Positions 6,241 through 11,111 of a stretch of DNA of 11,111 nt are shown here, one piece after another. Location: assembly GCA_017743585.1 (NCBI GenBank), contig JAGHYP010000068.1, positions 1-11,111 of the forward strand. The letters are read 5' to 3'. This DNA comes from Chloroflexota bacterium. GTDB lineage: Bacteria > Chloroflexota > Anaerolineae > Aggregatilineales > UBA2796. A program made the position numbers and the translations under genes. Below the pieces are notes generated by a model. That model searched no databases, was not told the DNA's origin, and saw only the letters and a program-made list of their open reading frames with translations. The first letter of the stretch is position 1, and each line of letters begins with the position of its first letter.

Positions 6241-9231
6241 ATCGGCGCGCCCGCGCGCCAGATCGGCAACGTATTGCAACAGCGCAAGGCGATTCTCGCG
6301 CACGGCCGCATCTTCATCCATCACCAGCACTTTATCGAAGAATGTTGTGATGTGCGGCACGATGGCGGCGAAGGCGCTCAGGAAAGCGTCCACATTGGCG
6401 TTTGCGTCGAGCGCGGCGTGCGCTTCCCGGGCGGCGGCATAGAGCTGGCGCGCCTCGGCGGGCGCGAGCAGCTCAGGCCGCAGCGCGTAGCGCGGCTTGT
6501 CGCGCGCGATTCGCACGCAGCGCGCAAACGAATCGAGGATATTGCTCCACTCAGGCTTGGCAGTCCACGCTGCCAGCTCACGGCAGCCGAGCAGCGCGCG
6601 GTATGGCGTATCGCCTTGCTCGCGCAGCACAGCCGACACCACATCGTGCGGCAGGCCGTGTTCATCGCGCAGCAGGCTCTCCAGCCGCCCGATGATGAAC
6701 TGCCGAACTTGCTCAATGGTCGTCGGCTCGACAAGAACAGGCTGCTGCTCGGCGAAGATCGGCAGCGCGCTGGCAAGGCTGATCGCAAACTGGTGCTTGA
6801 TCAGAATCTGCACTACGCCGAGCGCTGCGCGCCGCAGGGCGAACGGGTCGGCGCTGGCAGTTGGCGCCAGGCCGACTGCGAACAAGCCGACCAAGCTATC
6901 CAAGCGGTCGGCGAGCGCCAATAGCGCGCCCGCGCGGCTCTCTGGCAGCTGATCGCCCGCGCTGCGCGGCAGGTAGCTCTCGAAGATCGCTTGTGCTACA
7001 GCAGGCGGCTTGCCTTCGCGCAGCGCGTACTCGCGCCCCATCACGCCCTCAAGCGCCGTCATCTCAACGACCATCTGCGTGCCTTGATCGGCGCGCGCTA
7101 GCGCAGCAGCCTGCTCAGCGATCTCCAGCTCAGCGGCTGACAGGCCGAGCAACGCGCCGAGCGGCTGCACATAGCGCATCAGGCGCATATTTTTGTCATA
7201 GATCGAGCCGAGCTTCTCTTGAAAGGTCATCGTCTTCAGCCGATCTGCGCGCGCCGCCAGCGGACGTTTCAGGTCTTCTTTGAAGAAGAACTCAGCATCG
7301 GCAAAGCGGGCATTCAAAACATGCTCGTTGCCCCGTATCACTTCTTCGAGGAACTGAGCGTCGCCGTTGCGCACGGCGATGAAATATGGCATCAAGTTGC
7401 CGTCTGCATCTTCAATGGCGAAGTAGCGCTGCTTGTTGCGCATGACCGCGATCAGCACCTCGCGCGGCAGCTGTAAAAAGCGCGCCGGAAATGTGCCGCG
7501 CATTGCCGTTGGTTGCTCTACCAAGTTGGTGACTTCATCCAGCAGCGCTGCGTCTTGCAACAGCCGCCCGCCGACCTGCGCAGCCAGTTGCTCCGCTTGA
7601 GTGAGGATGGCGGCACGCCGCTCGGCGGGGTTGACCAGAACCCCCTCGTTGCGCATGACCGCGAAGTACTCGCTTGGCGAGCTGATTCGCAGCTTGGGCG
7701 AGCCTTTCGGGCGCGTGCCGCGCGTGAACGGCGCGCTCTGCGTCCCGGCGTAGGTGAAGGAGAGCGGCAGCTCGCCGAAGAGCGCTAAAAACCAGCGGAT
7801 CGGACGCGCGAACACAGCGCCGCTGCTATTCCAACGCATAGACTCGGCGAAGCGAATGCCGCTGATCAAGCTCGGCAGGCTCTCGCTCAGCACTTCAGGC
7901 GCTGATCTGCCCTTGACTTGCACGTAAGCCGCTGCGTATGTGCCGCCTTCTAGCTGCATCGGCTTGAGCGCGCTCGGCTCGATGCCCTGCTTGCGCGCAA
8001 AGCCGAGCGCTGCTTGAGTCGGCTTGCCTTCGGCGTCAAAGGCGATGCTAGCGGCGGGTCCGCGCACAAGGCGCGCCTCATCGGGCTGGCTGGGCGCGAG
8101 GTTGCGCACGAAGACGATCAAACGGCGCGGCGTGCCGTGAATCTCAATCCCTTCGTGCGCCAAGCGCAGCTCCGATAGCCACCCAGGCATCGCTTGGCGC
8201 AGCTGCGCCAGAGCCTGATCCAGATCGGCGGCGGGCAGCTCTTCCGTGCCTATCTCCAGCAGAAAATCAGCAGGTGCAGCAGGCGCGTTGAGCGCCGTGG
8301 TATCAACTGTTATCTCTTTCTCTTCCTCGGCGTAGCGCCAATGCTTGCCGACGTGACTGAGCGGCTGCCCGAGCTGCTCGCGTTGCGCAAGGTACGCTTT
8401 TGCTACGTTGCGGCTCATGGCAGCCATGCGGCGGAAATAGGCGGCGCGCTCAGTGACGCCGATCGCGCCGCGCGCATCCAGCACGTTGAAGAGATGGCTG
8501 CACTTCAGCACGTAGTCGTATGCGGGCGCTACCAAGCCGTGCTCGAGCGCCCGCGCGTGCTCGCGCTCATAGGCTTCGTAGACCTGCTTGAGCGTCTCCA
8601 CGTCTGCCACATCGAAGTAATAGCGGCAATGCTCGATCTCGCTCTGCAGGAAGATATCGCGGTAAGTGATATCATCAGTCCATTGGATATCCCAGACGGC
8701 ATCGCGCCCTTGCAGGGCTAGGACGATGCGCTCGATGCCGTAAGTGATCTCCACGCTGACCGGATCAAGCCGAATGCCGCCGCTCTGTTGGAAATAAGTG
8801 AATTGCGTGATCTCCTGCCCATCCAGCCAAACTTCCCAGCCCAGCCCCCATGCGCCGAGCGCCGGCGATTTCCAGTTGTCCTCGACGAAACGCACATCGT
8901 GGCGGCGCAGATCAATGCCGAGCGCCTCAAGGCTTTGCAGGTAGAGTTCCTGCGGATTGCCTGGATCAGGTTTGAGGATGACCTGATACTGATAATGGCT
9001 CTGCATCCGATTCGGGTTCTCGCCGTAGCGCCCATCATCAGGGCGCACGCTCGGCTCCACATAGGCGACTCGCCATGGCTCGCTGCCAAGCACGCGCAAA
9101 AACGTAGCAGGATTGCCCGTCCCAGCGCCGACCTGCACATTGTGCGGCTGCCAGAGTAGGCAACCTTGCTCCGCCCAGAACTTGTGCAGCGCCATGATCA
9201 CATTCTGAAAGAGCTTGTGTTGGCTGGTCAT
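6217..9231 (-). CDS. glyQS: Glycyl-tRNA synthetase, fused alpha and beta subunits
   Basis: This 1004-residue protein charges tRNA-Gly with glycine. In most bacteria the alpha and beta chains are separate (glyQ, glyS); here they form one chain. The alpha part (about 1-285) has the class II catalytic core, with YVEPSVRPDDGRYGENPNRM (57-76), HDVRFVEDNWKSPALGAWGL (111-130) and ITQFTYFQQSGG (141-152). A charged and Ala/Pro linker (about 286-320) leads into the beta part, which opens with DFLLEIGTEELPA (322-334). The beta part contains ARFADAEFFFKEDLKRPL (641-658), FQEKLGSIYDK (670-680), QGTQMVVEMTALEGVMGREY (716-735) and ADPFALRRAALG (794-805). It ends in a helical anticodon-binding region (about 860-1000). 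ATG at 9231 is preceded by AGGA at 7-nt spacing and, 44 nt upstream, by TATAAT. Its last 24 bp overlap mtaB on the other strand. Confidence 0.95.
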   Translation of the reverse strand: MTSQHKLFQNVIMALHKFWAEQGCLLWQPHNVQVGAGTGNPATFLRVLGSEPWRVAYVEPSVRPDDGRYGENPNRMQSHYQYQVILKPDPGNPQELYLQSLEALGIDLRRHDVRFVEDNWKSPALGAWGLGWEVWLDGQEITQFTYFQQSGGIRLDPVSVEITYGIERIVLALQGRDAVWDIQWTDDITYRDIFLQSEIEHCRYYFDVADVETLKQVYEAYEREHARALEHGLVAPAYDYVLKCSHLFNVLDARGAIGVTERAAYFRRMAAMSRNVAKAYLAQREQLGQPLSHVGKHWRYAEEEKEITVDTTALNAPAAPADFLLEIGTEELPAADLDQALAQLRQAMPGWLSELRLAHEGIEIHGTPRRLIVFVRNLAPSQPDEARLVRGPAASIAFDAEGKPTQAALGFARKQGIEPSALKPMQLEGGTYAAAYVQVKGRSAPEVLSESLPSLISGIRFAESMRWNSSGAVFARPIRWFLALFGELPLSFTYAGTQSAPFTRGTRPKGSPKLRISSPSEYFAVMRNEGVLVNPAERRAAILTQAEQLAAQVGGRLLQDAALLDEVTNLVEQPTAMRGTFPARFLQLPREVLIAVMRNKQRYFAIEDADGNLMPYFIAVRNGDAQFLEEVIRGNEHVLNARFADAEFFFKEDLKRPLAARADRLKTMTFQEKLGSIYDKNMRLMRYVQPLGALLGLSAAELEIAEQAAALARADQGTQMVVEMTALEGVMGREYALREGKPPAVAQAIFESYLPRSAGDQLPESRAGALLALADRLDSLVGLFAVGLAPTASADPFALRRAALGVVQILIKHQFAISLASALPIFAEQQPVLVEPTTIEQVRQFIIGRLESLLRDEHGLPHDVVSAVLREQGDTPYRALLGCRELAAWTAKPEWSNILDSFARCVRIARDKPRYALRPELLAPAEARQLYAAAREAHAALDANANVDAFLSAFAAIVPHITTFFDKVLVMDEDAAVRENRLALLQYVADLARGRADLSQLSGF
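6244..6259. terminator. Possible GC-rich hairpin just downstream of mtaB, no T-tract
   Basis: GGCGCG (6244-6249), a 4-nt loop and CGCGCC (6254-6259) form a perfect 6-bp stem three bases after the mtaB stop codon. It is not followed by a run of T, and it lies within the coding end of glyQS, where Arg/Ala codons produce such sequence easily. It could slow polymerase on the mtaB transcript but is weak evidence for a terminator. Confidence 0.2.
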
Positions 9232-9275
9232 AGAAAATTCCTGACTGGGTGTGGTCGTCCGTCAGTCCGCGCGGA

Positions 9276-9284
9276 ATTATAGCA
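9276..9284 (-). promoter_or_regulatory. Extended -10 promoter of glyQS
   Basis: The minus strand reads TGCTATAAT, a perfect TG-n extended -10 with a consensus TATAAT, 44 nt ahead of the glyQS ATG. No hexamer resembling TTGACA is found at 16-19 bp; that position is instead covered by an inverted repeat. Extended -10 promoters can work without a good -35. The leader would be about 38 nt, too short for a T-box. Confidence 0.65.
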
Positions 9285-9292
9285 CGCGCCGA

Positions 9293-9307
9293 GGCACGGG
9301 GCGTGCC
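9293..9307. repeat. Perfect inverted repeat over the expected -35 region of glyQS
   Basis: GGCACG (9293-9298), GGG, CGTGCC (9302-9307) is a perfect 6-bp dyad with a 3-base centre. Its far arm and centre cover the 16-18 bp position upstream of the glyQS -10, so it could be an operator. Transcribed from the preceding minus-strand gene, it could instead fold as a terminator-like hairpin 29 nt after that gene's stop, but no T-tract follows. Confidence 0.4.
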
Positions 9308-9335
9308 ACAACCCGTTGCGAGACAGCGCGCAAGC

Positions 9336-10070
9336 TCACCAGCTCGGATCGCCTACCACATCGCGGCGATTGGCGGTCGTCTCAGTGTCCGTGACCCAGA
9401 ATGCAGCAAGCCAGTGCGTCAGTTGACGGAAAATTTCAGGCGGCAGGCGGCAAGCTGCGTTCACATGATGCATTCCGAAGGCGTAAATGCGCGCGAAGCC
9501 TTCCTGCACGCTCACCACAAGGTAATCGCGCTCCCAGCGCTTCGCCGTCCAAAGAATGCTGATGCCAGTCCGCCGCCTGATCAGGTCAAGAAAGCGCTTG
9601 CGCTGCGCATCAGCGATGGCGCCGAAGGTGAAATGCGCCGCGATCATGCCGCCGTAGACGTAATCCGCCTCAAAAGTGCCATCAATGCCGTGCAGGTCTA
9701 TGCTCAAGCTCGCCAATTCATCTTGCGCCTTGAATTGGGCGAAGCCGCGCCGTGCGCGCTTGCCGGGCGGCGGCTCGAACGTGGCTGAGGAGAGCAGAGG
9801 CGGATTGGGGAAACGGCGGCTGAGCTCTTCATCCAAATCGAGCTTGCCGATGAAAAATTGCTGCAGCAAGTACGGCACGCCGCTTTGGATGCTCTGCCGG
9901 CTCTCAGCCGCTTCCGTCTGCAGGCGCTTCCGATCTTCGTTGCGGATGCGCGCAGCGGTCTCCCGCGCGATGCGGATGAGCTCCTCAACGGGCATTCCGC
10001 TGACAGAATCAAGCTCTTCCATCGGCTGGCGCGAGGTGATGGAAGTTTGTACATCCGTTCGGTTGGACAT
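9336..10070 (-). CDS. Hypothetical protein, 244 residues, no recognised family
   Basis: I do not recognise this protein. The N-terminal 20 residues look disordered. Residues about 27-60 form a charged, probably coiled-coil helix (VEELIRIARETAARIRNEDR, then KRLQTEAAESRQ), followed by a hydrophobic turn (VPYLLQQFFIGKLDLDEEL). A Pro- and Lys/Arg-rich linker lies at about 88-110 (EPPPGKRARRG). The rest looks like a compact alpha/beta domain, with strands at SLSIDLHGID, EADYVYGGMIAAHFTFG, ISILWTAKRWERDYLVVSVQ and FARIYAFGMHHVN and a final helix (PPEIFRQLTHWLAAFW). There is no signal peptide or clear membrane helix. ATG at 10070 was chosen because a TATAAT lies 36 nt upstream of it; the frame stays open further upstream but would then run through that promoter. 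No Shine-Dalgarno is visible. It precedes glyQS on the same strand, 104 bp away. Codon use matches its neighbours. Confidence 0.7.
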   Translation of the reverse strand: MSNRTDVQTSITSRQPMEELDSVSGMPVEELIRIARETAARIRNEDRKRLQTEAAESRQSIQSGVPYLLQQFFIGKLDLDEELSRRFPNPPLLSSATFEPPPGKRARRGFAQFKAQDELASLSIDLHGIDGTFEADYVYGGMIAAHFTFGAIADAQRKRFLDLIRRRTGISILWTAKRWERDYLVVSVQEGFARIYAFGMHHVNAACRLPPEIFRQLTHWLAAFWVTDTETTANRRDVVGDPSW

Positions 10071-10106
10071 ACAATGCGTTCTATGCTGTTGATGGACGTT
10101 GCCGTT

Positions 10107-10114
10107 ATTATAGC
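10107..10114 (-). promoter_or_regulatory. -10 element of the hypothetical gene
   Basis: The minus strand reads GCTATAAT, with a perfect TATAAT at 10112-10107, 36 nt ahead of the ATG at 10070. No good -35 hexamer lies 16-18 bp upstream (CTCACT, CCTCAC and CCCTCA are the candidates). The match to the glyQS element extends over all eight bases. Confidence 0.55.
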
Positions 10115-10343
10115 GCGACGCGCGCTGAAGTGAGGGATTGATCTGTCTAGCGCGGCGCGATGCGCATCCACACGCCTGCGCGCCGTCAGCGCAATCTATT
10201 TCAGCGAGCAATGCAGCCGCAACCTCAGGCTCAGCGGCAAGGGCGCGCCAAGCGAGGGCGAGCGCGCTCCTGATCGCCACCAAAGGTTGCACAGATGCTG
10301 TTACACTAGAGCGCAAGAGCTGACCTTGTGAAAGTTGTTTGCC

Positions 10344-11111
10344 ATGATTCGCATGTTGCACTTTGCAGACCTTCACTTGGGCATGGAAAACTACGGTCGT
10401 GTGCAGCCTGAGACAGGCTTCAGCAGCCGCGTGCATGACTTTTTGAAGCGCCTTGATGAAGTTTTTGATTACGGACGCCGAAACGACGTGGATTTGGTCG
10501 TCTTCGCGGGCGACGCCTTCAAAAATCGCACGCCGAACCCGACCTTGCAGCGCGAATTCGCGCATCGCATCCGCCAGATGAGCGATCACTGCCCTGTGGT
10601 GCTGTTGCTGGGCAACCACGACGTGGCGACGTCAGTCAATCGCGCTTCCAGCTTGGAGATTTATCGGACGCTGGCTGTGCCGAGCGTATTGCTAGGCGAT
10701 GAATACAAACTGCACACCATCCAGACGAAAAGCGGCGCTGCCATCGTAGGCACTGTGCCGTATCCCATCAAAGCGCGGCTGCTGACCGAAGATGGCGACC
10801 ACACCTTGGACTCACAAGCACAAACCGAGCGCTTTCAGACAACGGTCAGCCAGATGCTGAGCGAGCTGACCGAGCAAGCGCGCCAAGCGCCTGAGAATCT
10901 GCCACGCGTGTTGGTGGGGCACTTCACGGTCAGCGGCGCGCAGACAGGCAGCGAGCGCGAGGTGATGTTGGGCAGCGATGTGACGGTCTCGCTGAGCGAT
11001 TTAGACGATCCTGCGTGGGATTACGTGGCGCTTGGTCACATTCACAAGCATCAATGCCTGACCGGCGGCGCGCGCACGCCCGTGGTCTACAGCGGCAGCC
11101 TTGAGCGGATT
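10344..11111 (+). CDS. sbcD: SbcD/Mre11-type exonuclease subunit (partial, 3' end off the right edge)
   Basis: The 256 visible residues are the calcineurin-like phosphoesterase domain of SbcD, which with the ATPase SbcC opens DNA hairpins and processes double-strand ends. Metal-binding motifs run in order: FADLHLG (Asp9, His11), FAGDAF (Asp57), LLGNHD (Asn91, His92), VGHFTVSG (His193) and LGHIHKH (His232, His234). The residue after GDAF is Lys60, where archaeal Mre11 has His and E. coli SbcD has Asp. The visible part covers roughly two thirds of a typical family member, and an sbcC would be expected beyond the edge. ATG at 10344 was chosen; a second in-frame ATG at 10353 is three codons in. 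The upstream GAAAG is only a weak Shine-Dalgarno, and no convincing promoter was found in 10115-10343. The gene is divergent from the hypothetical gene. Confidence 0.9.
   Translation, partial: MIRMLHFADLHLGMENYGRVQPETGFSSRVHDFLKRLDEVFDYGRRNDVDLVVFAGDAFKNRTPNPTLQREFAHRIRQMSDHCPVVLLLGNHDVATSVNRASSLEIYRTLAVPSVLLGDEYKLHTIQTKSGAAIVGTVPYPIKARLLTEDGDHTLDSQAQTERFQTTVSQMLSELTEQARQAPENLPRVLVGHFTVSGAQTGSEREVMLGSDVTVSLSDLDDPAWDYVALGHIHKHQCLTGGARTPVVYSGSLERI

Noticed and set aside
6274..8721. Several plus-strand reading frames of 85-216 codons opposite glyQS
   Set aside because: The minus strand encodes an unbroken glycyl-tRNA synthetase with motifs throughout; the opposite frames are composition shadows with no ribosome binding sites noticed.
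9243..9267. Leader hairpin GACTG/CAGTC next to the glyQS ribosome binding site
   Set aside because: A 5-bp stem with a 15-nt loop is too weak and too likely by chance to report as a regulatory structure.
9232..9335. T-box riboswitch before glyQS
   Set aside because: The leader after the -10 is only about 38 nt and lacks room for the stem I and antiterminator structures; no T-box consensus sequence is visible.
10302..10307. TACACT as a -10 element for sbcD
   Set aside because: Only four of six positions match, and the nearby TTGCAC (10287-10292) is just 9 bp away, which is not a usable spacer.
10071..10619. Upstream extension of the 244-residue hypothetical protein to a start at 10619, giving 427 residues
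   Set aside because: The extension overlaps the well-supported sbcD gene by about 275 bp on the opposite strand and reads through the TATAAT ahead of the shorter start. Its residues are a His/Gln/Arg-rich shadow composition.

Overview
The window is GC-rich bacterial chromosome, full of GCGCGC runs, densely packed with genes and free of recognisable insertion sequences, phage genes, CRISPR arrays, rRNA or tRNA. The gene families suggest a member of the Chloroflexota (Anaerolineae- or Roseiflexus-like). The reasons are a glycyl-tRNA synthetase with alpha and beta parts in one chain, an SbcD-type nuclease carrying GDAFK instead of the usual GD-x-F-D/H, and a DPM1-like GT2 next to a PMT/ArnT-like membrane transferase. 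The taxonomic placement is inference and was not tested by any search.

Layout: (1) 1-492, minus strand: the 5' part of a DNA polymerase I-type 5'-3' exonuclease gene running off the left edge. (2) 687-3201, plus strand: a tightly overlapping three-gene operon of a GT2 polyprenyl-phosphate sugar synthase, a multi-spanning GT39/GT83-type sugar transferase and a DUF402 protein. (3) 3219-4052, minus strand: a DUF2085 membrane protein converging on that operon. (4) 4053-4453: 401 bases with no confident intact gene. This stretch holds a 10-bp tandem duplication, a short reading frame resembling the C-terminal end of a DNA methyltransferase, and a probable promoter. (5) 4454-6240, plus strand: a GNAT acetyltransferase coupled by an ATGA overlap to mtaB, the tRNA t6A37 methylthiotransferase. 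(6) 6217-9231, minus strand: a 1004-residue fused glycyl-tRNA synthetase whose 3' end overlaps mtaB by 24 bp on the opposite strand. (7) 9336-10070, minus strand: an unrecognised 244-residue protein. (8) 10344-11111, plus strand: the N-terminal 256 residues of an SbcD/Mre11-type nuclease running off the right edge. Bases 10115-10343 hold nothing I can support.

Functionally the window joins DNA repair and replication (PolA exonuclease, SbcD), translation fidelity (MtaB, GlyRS) and cell-envelope glycosylation (GT2 + GT39). In the GT pair, the first enzyme probably charges a lipid carrier with a sugar and the second transfers that sugar outside the membrane. Four transcription units appear to begin with the same -10 element, GCTA(T/G)A(A/C)T, at 645-652, 4342-4349, 9283-9276 and 10114-10107. 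Three of these lie 34-44 nt ahead of a start codon.

I do not see a clear new multi-gene system. The points most worth following up are the possible methyltransferase remnant, the unknown 244-residue protein with its SD-less start, the dyad over the glyQS -35 region, and the shared -10 motif.
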